A DNA stretch of 13,495 nt from Spirochaetia bacterium (GTDB lineage: Bacteria; Spirochaetota; Spirochaetia; Treponematales; Breznakiellaceae), in NCBI GenBank assembly GCA_026002025.1, contig BOAU01000058.1, positions 1 through 13,495 on the forward strand, written 5' to 3'. This document shows positions 1 through 6,260 of this stretch, in pieces. The translations under genes were made by a program, and so were the position numbers. Below the pieces are notes generated by a model. That model did no database searches. It had not been told where the DNA came from and saw only the letters and a list, made by a program, of their open reading frames with translations. Positions within the stretch are counted from its first letter, which is position 1, and each line of letters starts with the position of its first letter.

Positions 1-1404
1 TTCCCCAACCAGGGTTGTATAGCCGTCCTGCATGCGGCTGATAAAGCTGTGGGCGTCCGCCTGCATGGCCCGGTGCAGCACCATTTCCTCGTCAAGATCG
101 GGCCGGCCGTAGGAAACATTCCCCTTGATCGAATCGGAAAAGAGGAACACATCCTGCATGGCAAGCCCCACGTGGCGGCGCAGACTGGACAGGGTAAATT
201 TCTGCACATCCTCGCCGTCAAAAAGCACGGTCCCCGTGGTGGGTTCATAGAAACGGGTGAGCATGTTGACCAGTGAAGTTTTGCCCGACCCGGTGCTGCC
301 CAGGATACCGATGGTCTGCCCCGGCTCCGCAATAAAACTGATATCCTGCAGGATCGGCACCCCTTCAATGGAGAAACCCACATCCTTAAATTCGATTTTT
401 CCCGCAGGACGGACAGCCATTTCCACGGCCCCGGGTTTATCGACAATAACCGGTTTTGAATCGGTCACTTCCATGACCATAGTGGCGGCGGTATAGAAAC
501 GCTGAAGGTCCGCAAGGAGGATGCCCAGCATACGCAGAGGCATGGCGAGCGCCCAGGTCAGGGATGAAAAGGCCAGGTACTGCCCAGGGCTCAATTCTTC
601 CCGGATAAGAAAAATTCCCCCCACCGCCAGCATGATGATAAGGAGCAGCTGGCTTAAAAGTTCCAGCAGGGGCTGGTACTTGGCGGCAATAAAGGCGTTC
701 TCATAACTGGTATCCCGGAAATCGGCGTTCCGTTCCTCAAAGTGTTTCTGCTCATAATCTTCCCGGGCAAAGGCCTTGACCACCCGGTTGCCGTCTATGT
801 TTTCCGTAACCGCGGTACTCAGCACCGTCAGCTTTTCCCGGAGCAGCCGGAAACGGGGACGGATGCGTTTTACAAAAAAGCTGGAGATCAAAAAGATGAA
901 GGGGGTGATGGCCGCGAGGCTCAGGGCCATCTTCCAGTTAATGAACAGCAGGAAGGTGAAGGTTGAAGTAAAGAGGAACACCGCGTCCACAAACTGGTAG
1001 GAAATCCACGAAAGGGAATGGCGCAGCATATCAAGGTCGCTGGTCACCCGTGTCATCAGGTTGCCGGTGCGGAGCTTGTCCAGGAAGCGGTAGTCCTGTC
1101 CCTGGATCACATCGTACATGCGGCGGCGGATATTGGTCATGAGCTCGGTACTGGAAAGTTCCATGGAGATGACCATGACATAGCGCATGCTCAACCGGAT
1201 CATGGTCACAATAAACATGGTAATTAAAAGCCGGGGTAGGGGACCCGTATCCGCCGGCATGATTACATCATCAATGAGATGCTGAGAAAGAAAGGGGTTG
1301 ATAACGGTTATACTACTCGTTACCGCCGCAAGAATAAGCCCAAAGACAAAGAGAGGCTTCTTTTTACCTATGAAGCCCCACAGCCACTTTAGTTGATGAA
1401 ACAT
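1..1404 (-). CDS. ABC exporter half-transporter (membrane domain + ATPase), 3' end beyond left edge
   Basis: This is an open frame of 468 codons that starts at 1404 and has no stop before the window edge. The start follows an AGGCAGGT ribosome site. Residues 1 to about 310 are a type-1 exporter membrane domain with hydrophobic segments near residues 17-35, 60-80, 135-180 and 250-300. The linker NIDGNRVVKAFAREDYE, typical of MdlB/MsbA-like exporters, is present. The nucleotide-binding domain begins near residue 338 (KIEFKDVGFS). It shows Walker A GSTGSGKT at residues 369-376 and the Q-loop MQDVFLF with Q417. The visible part ends at TTLVGE, just before where the LSGGQ signature, Walker B and H-loop should lie, so these cannot be checked. 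Such proteins work as homo- or heterodimers exporting lipids, drugs or peptides; a partner half-gene may lie beyond the left edge. It is 62 bases downstream of a sugar permease on the same strand and may be co-transcribed, but its function is probably unrelated. The substrate is unknown. Confidence 0.93.
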   Translation of the reverse strand, partial: MFHQLKWLWGFIGKKKPLFVFGLILAAVTSSITVINPFLSQHLIDDVIMPADTGPLPRLLITMFIVTMIRLSMRYVMVISMELSSTELMTNIRRRMYDVIQGQDYRFLDKLRTGNLMTRVTSDLDMLRHSLSWISYQFVDAVFLFTSTFTFLLFINWKMALSLAAITPFIFLISSFFVKRIRPRFRLLREKLTVLSTAVTENIDGNRVVKAFAREDYEQKHFEERNADFRDTSYENAFIAAKYQPLLELLSQLLLIIMLAVGGIFLIREELSPGQYLAFSSLTWALAMPLRMLGILLADLQRFYTAATMVMEVTDSKPVIVDKPGAVEMAVRPAGKIEFKDVGFSIEGVPILQDISFIAEPGQTIGILGSTGSGKTSLVNMLTRFYEPTTGTVLFDGEDVQKFTLSSLRRHVGLAMQDVFLFSDSIKGNVSYGRPDLDEEMVLHRAMQADAHSFISRMQDGYTTLVGE

Positions 1405-1466
1405 ATACCTGCCTTTTTATAGCAAGGATATCACGATCAAAAAGTGATTGCAAGACGGCGCTGCGG

Positions 1467-2327
1467 TTAACCTTTTACGGCGCCTGCCGTCAGGTTGTCA
1501 ATAAAGTAACGGTTAAATATAAGGAAGACTATGATCATGGGCACTATTGAAATGGCGCTGCCCGCGAGCATGAGGCTCCAGTTGGCCGCCGCCTCGCCGG
1601 TGGTTTTCAGGTTGACAACCCCTACTACCAGGGGCATACGATCCCTGTTGGACATGGTAAAAACCATGGGCATCATATAATCGTTCCAGGCCGCCCGGAA
1701 CTGCAAAATCCCTATTGTCGCTATGAGGGGTTTTATCAGGGGGAAAATGATGCGTATAAAAATACTGAAAAAATTGCACCCGTCTATTTTGGCGGCCTCG
1801 TCTATTTCGCGGGGTATGGTATTGACGTAACCCCGGGATATAAAGAGGCTGGCCACTTCCAGGCCGAAAACCCGGATGATAATAACCCCCCAAAGAGAGC
1901 GGTTAATACCCATAAACTTCGCAATCATCAGCGTGGGGTAGAGGGTCAGGCTTCCCAGAGAAACAAACATTGAGGACAGCACCAGACCGAAGATCAGTTC
2001 CTTGCCCTTAAAGCGCCCGCGGTCAAAAACATAGCCTGCCACGGTACAGGTAATAATGGTACCTATGACAATAAAGACCGACATGAAAACGCTGTTATAG
2101 GTGTACTGTTTAAAATTGGCAAGATTCCAGGCCTGGACATAGTTGTCAAATACGAATTTTTCGGGAATGATCTTGTCAGGATTGACCAGTATTTCCTGGG
2201 GGCTTTTGCCTGAAGCCATCAGGGTATAAAACACCGGGAACAGGGCTACCATGGTAGCCGCGATTAAAAAGGCTATAATGAGGGATCTCTGGATAACCCT
2301 TGTGGGCCGTATACGATGTTTATTCAT
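1467..2327 (-). CDS. Carbohydrate ABC transporter inner-membrane permease, MalG type
   Basis: This 286-residue protein is one of two membrane subunits of a sugar importer (CUT1 family). It has about six hydrophobic segments, the first at residues 14-36. The cytoplasmic EAA loop that docks on the ATPase reads IDEAAKIDG at residues 175-183, followed by FPLIKP. Downstream are the RAAWNDYMMP segment (211-220) and the C-terminus RYFIDNLTAGAVKG, which is the hallmark of MalG-type permeases. Length is normal for the family. The gene begins 9 bases after the stop of the MalF-type permease, and its ribosome site (AGGCGG) overlaps that stop, so the two are probably translationally coupled. The sugar cannot be inferred from the permease. 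No ATPase gene is linked. Confidence 0.93.
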   Translation of the reverse strand: MNKHRIRPTRVIQRSLIIAFLIAATMVALFPVFYTLMASGKSPQEILVNPDKIIPEKFVFDNYVQAWNLANFKQYTYNSVFMSVFIVIGTIITCTVAGYVFDRGRFKGKELIFGLVLSSMFVSLGSLTLYPTLMIAKFMGINRSLWGVIIIRVFGLEVASLFISRGYVNTIPREIDEAAKIDGCNFFSIFIRIIFPLIKPLIATIGILQFRAAWNDYMMPMVFTMSNRDRMPLVVGVVNLKTTGEAAANWSLMLAGSAISIVPMIIVFLIFNRYFIDNLTAGAVKG

Positions 2328-2336
2328 AACTACCGC

Positions 2337-3257
2337 CTAATCCATATCCATTTTTTTGCTTGCCCTGAGGTAGAGGAAACTTACCGCCGCAAGGACAATG
2401 CCGGTTACCACGCTCATGGCTGAAGCGTAGCCCACATCGGTTCTTTGGCCGTTCCGGCCCATAAAGAATTTAAATACATAGGTCATAACAACATCGGTTG
2501 TACCGCCGGGCTGACCGTTTGTGGAAGACAAAACAAGGTCGGTAACCTTGAGGCTTCCGATAATGGCGTTGAGAAGAACCACCCGGAAAATCGGCCCTAT
2601 CATGGGCAGGGTTATCCTGACAAAACGGCTGAACCCCATACAGCCGTCCAAAGTGGCGCACTCATAGAGTTCTTGCGGAACGCCCTGAAGGGCCATGAGG
2701 AAAAATATCATGTTGATCCCCACATAGGCCCAGATTGAGGCCAGCCCTATCATCAATAAGGCGGTCCACTTCCCCCCCTGCCAGTCAATCGGGGCTTTGA
2801 TAAGGTGGACGCCTTCGAGTATGGCATTGATAACGCCATGGTAACTGGCGAACATCAGGGAAAATACGAGCCCTACTATGGCTGTACTGATTATGGTAGG
2901 CAAAAACAAGGCCACCCGGAAAAAACCCGCCCCCGAACCGCGCTGTTGGAGAAGAACCGCCAGAAACAGGGCCAGGGGGATTTCGATAGCCAGTTTACCT
3001 CCCGAAAGGATCATGGTGTTGAGAAAGGATTCCCAAAACTGCCTGTCCCGCTGGAAGATGCGGACAAAATGCCCAATGCCGTTAAAGGTAGGAGTGTTGA
3101 CCCCGTTAAAAATGAAGAAAGCGTAACGCATGATGTAAAATATGGGGAAATAGGTAAAAACAACAAAACCAATGAGCATTGGCAGGAGCATCAGGACTGC
3201 CTGGGTCGAATCCCGGCCAATCCAGGGCAAAGCTTGAGCTTTTTCACTTCGCTTCAT
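2337..3257 (-). CDS. Carbohydrate ABC transporter inner-membrane permease, MalF type
   Basis: This 306-residue protein is the first permease of the importer and pairs with the MalG-type protein just downstream. The N-terminus is charged, then transmembrane segments run from residue 20 onward (VLMLLPMLIGFVVFTYFPIF at 21-40). The sequence FFRVALFLPTIIS at 112-124 is typical of the family. The EAA loop at 194-205 reads PQELYECATLDG, so the central EAA is ECA here, a mild departure. The C-terminal segment with TDVGYASAMSVV (273-284) is also family-typical. The start at 3257 is preceded by GAGGGTG at a good distance. It lies 84 bases after the binding-protein gene, with a large hairpin between them. 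That arrangement resembles E. coli malE-malF, where the gap limits permease expression. Confidence 0.93.
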   Translation of the reverse strand: MKRSEKAQALPWIGRDSTQAVLMLLPMLIGFVVFTYFPIFYIMRYAFFIFNGVNTPTFNGIGHFVRIFQRDRQFWESFLNTMILSGGKLAIEIPLALFLAVLLQQRGSGAGFFRVALFLPTIISTAIVGLVFSLMFASYHGVINAILEGVHLIKAPIDWQGGKWTALLMIGLASIWAYVGINMIFFLMALQGVPQELYECATLDGCMGFSRFVRITLPMIGPIFRVVLLNAIIGSLKVTDLVLSSTNGQPGGTTDVVMTYVFKFFMGRNGQRTDVGYASAMSVVTGIVLAAVSFLYLRASKKMDMD

Positions 3258-3285
3258 GGCGCACCCTCAAAATCTCAAAAATAAC

Positions 3286-3329
3286 AGGAACCGTCCCGAA
3301 ATTCGGGCCCGAATTCCGGGACGGTTCCT
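3286..3329 (-). terminator. 44-base near-perfect palindrome between binding-protein and permease genes (attenuator/mRNA-stabilising hairpin)
   Basis: Bases 3286-3307 and 3308-3329 are inverted copies over 22 positions with one mismatch. In the minus-strand RNA that mismatch (3299/3316) becomes a G-U pair, so the whole stem can form, closing on GGGCCC. The 3' side in the direction of transcription continues as TTATTTTTGAG, a moderately U-rich run. It could be a leaky intrinsic terminator, or a stabilising stem protecting the 3' end of the binding-protein message. Both would give more binding protein than permease. The pairing is read directly; the role is inferred. Confidence 0.8.
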
Positions 3330-3341
3330 CTTTAGAAAAGT

Positions 3342-4742
3342 TTACTTCGCGTTGATATCGTAGGTAGCCGGCTGGCGGTACTCTTCAAGCGTTGCCTTGG
3401 GCAGCGTGGCAAGAGCCTTGTTCATCCGGTCATCCAGATCCTTAAGGGCAACCTGGACGCTCCGTCTGTCGGTGCCGCCGATGATGCCGAATATGGTGGC
3501 CTCCCTGCCGTCGCCTTCATAGGGAATAATGGTCGAAGGATCGGGCAGTATGGTCAGGAGCTGGGGAACATTGGCGAATTCTGCGAAACCCTTGGCTGCG
3601 GGCTGGGTTTTCGCCAGTTTGATGGCTTCCTGCCTGTAGGGGATGTAGAGGGCCTGTTCATACATCTCGGCGGCATTTTCATCGGCATAGAAGAATTTTA
3701 ATACCTCAAGTACCTTGGACATATCGGTCTTTTTGGCCGATTCGCCGACGCCCAACAGGGTGGTGGCAACGGCAAATTCCTTGAGTTTTGGCGAACCCGG
3801 GACAACCGGAATGGGATGAACTTCCCAATTGCACTTGGCCGGGAACTGGGTATTGTACACCCCGGTATCAAAACTGGCAGCGGGAATCATGCCTATGATG
3901 CCTTCGGAGAACTGGGCGCGCATCTGGTCGGCATCCATACCCTGGAAGCCGGGGAGTATGCTGCCGTCCTGGGCCATACCCAGGTAAGCTTCAACAACGG
4001 GGGCAATGGCTGAGAAATTGAATGTAAGGTTTTTATTGTCAAATCCCCAGTGGCCTATGCTCTGAATGGCTTGGTAGCTGCCGTAGACGTTCCATATCCA
4101 GTTCTGTTTCTGGCCATAGATAAAGCCGTATTCTTTTCCGCCGCCGTTCTTTGTAATGATCTTGGCGTATTCGCGTACTTCGGCCCAGGTCTTGGGGGGA
4201 TCTTTGATGCCGTTTTTATTAAAAAGGTCACGGTTGATGATGAATTTGTTCGTGGTAAGGTTATAGGGCAGGGTGTAGGTTTTAACCTCGCTGGTCCCCG
4301 CCTTCTTGAAGGTATGCTGATTCAGAACCAGACCCGGCCATTGCTTCAGATATTCCGCGCCGCCGGGAAGGTCTTCGATGGGGATAAGATATCCCGCGTC
4401 GATAAAGCTCTGCATACCGTCGTTAATATTGGGCCTGTAGAGTTCAGGCGCGTCCCCCGCCTGGGCGGCGGTTTTCTGGGTTTCGCTCCAGCCTGTACCA
4501 TATACGGTGTATTCGATTTTGATACCCAGCTCTTTGCCTCTTCCTTCATTAAATTTGGCAATTTGCTGATCCCTCAAAACCCGTTCGTGAGCGTTATCGG
4601 ACCATACCCGAATAACGTCCACTTTTCCTGCCCCGCCTGTTGATGACGACCCGGATTGCTGGCCCCCCCCCGCTGAAAGCATCAGCGGGCTTGCGATTAA
4701 AAGCACGGCCACCGTCCACAAAACCATTGAGATCTTTTTCAT
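3342..4742 (-). CDS. Periplasmic sugar-binding protein of an ABC importer (family 1, MalE/UgpB-like)
   Basis: This 466-residue protein is the solute receptor of the importer encoded with the two permeases downstream. A Sec signal peptide covers about residues 1-24, with the hydrophobic core VLWTVAVLLIASPLML followed by SAGGGQQSG and a Ser/Gly-rich linker. There is no cysteine at the expected lipobox site, so a freely periplasmic protein is predicted, unlike the lipoprotein of the second importer in this window. The mature part begins VDVIRVWSDN, the usual first strand of family 1 binding proteins. AGDAPELYRPN and LPYNLTTNKFIINRDLF are typical of sugar-binding members. The start at 4742 has a strong GGAGG site 9 bases upstream. 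A near-consensus promoter precedes it and a large hairpin follows it. The ligand is probably an oligosaccharide, but no residue pattern fixes which one. Confidence 0.92.
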   Translation of the reverse strand: MKKISMVLWTVAVLLIASPLMLSAGGGQQSGSSSTGGAGKVDVIRVWSDNAHERVLRDQQIAKFNEGRGKELGIKIEYTVYGTGWSETQKTAAQAGDAPELYRPNINDGMQSFIDAGYLIPIEDLPGGAEYLKQWPGLVLNQHTFKKAGTSEVKTYTLPYNLTTNKFIINRDLFNKNGIKDPPKTWAEVREYAKIITKNGGGKEYGFIYGQKQNWIWNVYGSYQAIQSIGHWGFDNKNLTFNFSAIAPVVEAYLGMAQDGSILPGFQGMDADQMRAQFSEGIIGMIPAASFDTGVYNTQFPAKCNWEVHPIPVVPGSPKLKEFAVATTLLGVGESAKKTDMSKVLEVLKFFYADENAAEMYEQALYIPYRQEAIKLAKTQPAAKGFAEFANVPQLLTILPDPSTIIPYEGDGREATIFGIIGGTDRRSVQVALKDLDDRMNKALATLPKATLEEYRQPATYDINAK

Positions 4743-4771
4743 AAACAGATCCTCCTAAAAATTAATATGTC

Positions 4772-4800
4772 ATTTTATCACATGGTATCAGATCTGTCAA
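4772..4800 (-). promoter_or_regulatory. Sigma-70 type promoter for the first sugar-importer operon
   Basis: On the minus strand TTGACA (4800-4795) is separated by 17 bases from TAAAAT (4777-4772). That is a perfect -35 and a five-of-six -10 at the optimal spacing. It lies in the 65-base gap between the deacetylase stop and the binding-protein start, so the importer can be transcribed independently of the deacetylase. An 8-base palindrome CAGATCTG (4789-4796) overlaps the inner edge of the -35 and could be part of an operator; that last point is weak. Confidence 0.75.
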
Positions 4801-4807
4801 ACAAATA

Positions 4808-5488
4808 TTATCCGAAAAACGCTTCCTTATTGGTGCAGTAGGCGATATCGTCCCGGTGGGCAATGAGCTTGCAGAAGTCTTCGATTACGGTCCAGTTGTT
4901 GTCCACATCGAATTCATAACTGTGGCCCCAGAGGTAAAAAAGCTCAGGTGCTGCGGGCTTTGATTTGATGAATTTTTCCGCTAGTTCCATCAGCTGGGGG
5001 TCCTTATGGTGGCAGGTGGGCTGGAATTCCAGAAGCTCCTGGGGGATGCCGAATTCGTGGGTGCTTTTGACCCCCCGTGAATAGCGGATGCCGCAGGCCT
5101 TGGCAATCGCAATGACCCGCTCATTAAAAGTGCCGAAGGGGTAGGCCATGCCGCAGACCTTTTGGCCGAAGATCCGTTCCAGGTTGATCCTGTCCTGCTC
5201 AAGCTCGTTGCGGATCGTGTCGTCGTCCAGGTTTTCCAGATGCGGATGGGTCAGGGAATGGACCGCGATCTCGTGGCCTTGGTAGATATCCGGGAGCCCC
5301 GCAATATTCATCCGTTTGATCAGCACGGTCCCTTTCTGGAAGCTGTTGGCCCCGGTCTGGATGCCGCTGTTTATATTGAAAGTAGCCTTAATTCCGCAGC
5401 GGTTGAGAATTTCCACCAACCGCCGGTCCTGTTCCACCCCGTCGTCGTAACTTAAGGTCAATGCCTTCATCTTTCCGTTTGCGAACAT
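4808..5488 (-). CDS. Polysaccharide deacetylase family protein (CE4-type), cytoplasmic
   Basis: This 226-residue NodB-homology enzyme is predicted to be a metal-dependent hydrolase removing acetyl groups from sugars. Motif 1 is TLSYDDG (residues 11-17), with D15 as likely base and D16 as metal ligand. Motif 2 is HSLTH (77-81), whose two His complete the metal site. Motif 3 is AYPFGTFN (115-122). The late motif LWGHSYEF supplies H189. No signal peptide or membrane segment is present, so it should act in the cytoplasm. The frame stays open upstream to 6001, but the ATG at 5488 is chosen because AGGAGG lies 6 bases before it and the conserved fold begins right after. The longer form would run antisense through a small gene pair. 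It sits upstream of the sugar importer on the same strand. Deacetylation of imported acetylated saccharides is a plausible role, inferred only from position. Confidence 0.85.
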   Translation of the reverse strand: MFANGKMKALTLSYDDGVEQDRRLVEILNRCGIKATFNINSGIQTGANSFQKGTVLIKRMNIAGLPDIYQGHEIAVHSLTHPHLENLDDDTIRNELEQDRINLERIFGQKVCGMAYPFGTFNERVIAIAKACGIRYSRGVKSTHEFGIPQELLEFQPTCHHKDPQLMELAEKFIKSKPAAPELFYLWGHSYEFDVDNNWTVIEDFCKLIAHRDDIAYCTNKEAFFG

Positions 5489-5617
5489 ATATGTCCTCCT
5501 GGAAACAGTATATACCCCATAGCCATTAATATGGTAGAACCTGGCAATACCGGGGTCCTGTCTGCGGGGTGGGAATTTAGTACGAAAGGGATTATATTTT
5601 ATAAAAGGCGGCCTTAG

Positions 5618-5917
5618 ATTATCATAAAATTTGAATGGTATTCTGAAAAAGAACGGGTAAACATCGAGAAACATGGCATCGATTTTGGGATGGTCAAACA
5701 AGTATTTGATGATCCGTTTCGGATAGAGCAATATGATGAAACCCATAGCGGATTGGAGGACAGATGGCAAACTCTGGGGATGTCCGGGGATGTGCTGTTT
5801 GTCGTATATACGGAACGCGGCGAAACGTGCCGCATTATAACCGCCAGAGAGGCGGAGCCGGAGGAGCGGCGTATTTATTATGGCAAAGGCGGTAAAGGAA
5901 ACTGGTTTATCCCCTGA
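5618..5917 (+). CDS. brnT: BrnT/DUF497-type RNase toxin, start codon non-canonical or lost
   Basis: The translated frame closely matches the BrnT (DUF497) pattern. It has KFEW near the start, EKHGIDF (17-23), VFDDP, EDRWQTLG, FVVYTERG and RIITAREAEPEERRIYY, about 99 residues, the normal family length. BrnT proteins are small ribonuclease toxins with a RelE-like fold. The start is the problem: the frame opens with TAG (5615-5617) directly followed by ATT ATC ATA AAA, with no ATG, GTG or TTG before KFEW. The first ATG (5690) would leave a 75-residue product lacking the first strand and helix. An AAAAGG site at 5603-5608 is well placed for an ATT start at 5618, which I use here. The alternative is a toxin inactivated by loss of its start. 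The stop lies 38 bases inside the next gene. Product family is confident; expression is not. Confidence 0.7.
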   Translation: MIIKFEWYSEKERVNIEKHGIDFGMVKQVFDDPFRIEQYDETHSGLEDRWQTLGMSGDVLFVVYTERGETCRIITAREAEPEERRIYYGKGGKGNWFIP

Positions 5918-6113
5918 ACAGGTGGAACGCATAAAAGCGGCGCAAAAACAACACGCCGCCATTGATCCGGGGTGTGAGAAATTAACTCCGGAGGAATTCA
6001 TAAGCTGGCACCCTGTAGGCGGTATAAGCTGGGAAGAACGCGCCCGGCGAATGAAGGCGGCGGGTGTGGTAGACCCGGAACAAGTCCCCGCTCTGGAAGT
6101 GGCTGCGAGATAA
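5880..6113 (+). CDS. Small protein overlapping the BrnT-like gene, candidate atypical antitoxin
   Basis: This 77-residue hydrophilic protein starts at ATG 5880. It overlaps the end of the BrnT-like gene by 38 bases in another frame and has GGAGGAG at 5860-5866 as a somewhat distant ribosome site. The overlap and order (toxin then partner) fit a type II toxin-antitoxin pair. I do not see the C-terminal ribbon-helix-helix expected of BrnA. Instead there are a predicted N-terminal helix (LSPEQVERIKAAQKQ), a segment IDPGCEKLTPEEFISWHP that loosely recalls linkers seen in some small antitoxins, and a second helical stretch ISWEERARRMKAAGVV. Function as antitoxin is inferred from position only. It could also be an unrelated small protein. 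Confidence 0.6.
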   Translation: MAKAVKETGLSPEQVERIKAAQKQHAAIDPGCEKLTPEEFISWHPVGGISWEERARRMKAAGVVDPEQVPALEVAAR

Positions 6114-6163
6114 AATTAGGGTTATGAAAAAGAGCGCCGGAGGGCAATCTGTCATTTCTCAGC

Positions 6164-6192
6164 TTGACTTTCCCCTTATTCACTCTAATAAT
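6164..6192 (+). promoter_or_regulatory. Sigma-70 type promoter for the second importer operon
   Basis: TTGACT (6164-6169), 17 bases, then AATAAT (6187-6192): each hexamer matches the consensus at five of six positions with ideal spacing. Predicted transcription start is near 6199-6200, giving a leader of about 60 bases ahead of the lipoprotein start at 6261. Confidence 0.72.
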
Positions 6193-6200
6193 GGATGAAT

Positions 6201-6229
6201 GCGGTAAATGCCTCAGGGTGATTTGCCGC
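6201..6229 (+). promoter_or_regulatory. Leader inverted repeat at the predicted mRNA 5' end
   Basis: GCGGTAAAT (6201-6209) and ATTTGCCGC (6221-6229) can pair over 9 positions, one of them T-G, around an 11-base loop. The stem would start almost exactly at the predicted transcription start. It may shield the 5' end from decay or, as DNA, serve as an operator. Pairing is read from the sequence; function is inferred. Confidence 0.5.
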
Positions 6230-6260
6230 CGAAAATCGCAAATTGAGGTATGGAGGAATT

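Noticed and set aside
1405..1466. Possible terminator or promoter between the MalG-type permease and the ABC exporter
   Set aside because: Only a 5-bp ATCAC/GTGAT stem is visible, without a following T-run, and no hexamer pair with acceptable spacing was found.
4050..4643. 197-residue plus-strand frame opposite the first binding protein
   Set aside because: The hydrophobic-looking translation is the antisense of a well-supported binding protein and has no ribosome site of note.
5489..6001. In-frame upstream extension of the deacetylase to a 397-residue minus-strand frame
   Set aside because: The ATG at 5488 has an excellent ribosome site and begins the conserved fold. The extension is low-complexity, has no recognisable domain, and is antisense to the BrnT-like pair, which has clear family motifs.
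6243..6260. TTG start adding 6 residues to the second binding protein
   Set aside because: The added codons are the ribosome-binding region itself; ATG 6261 begins a clean lipoprotein signal peptide.
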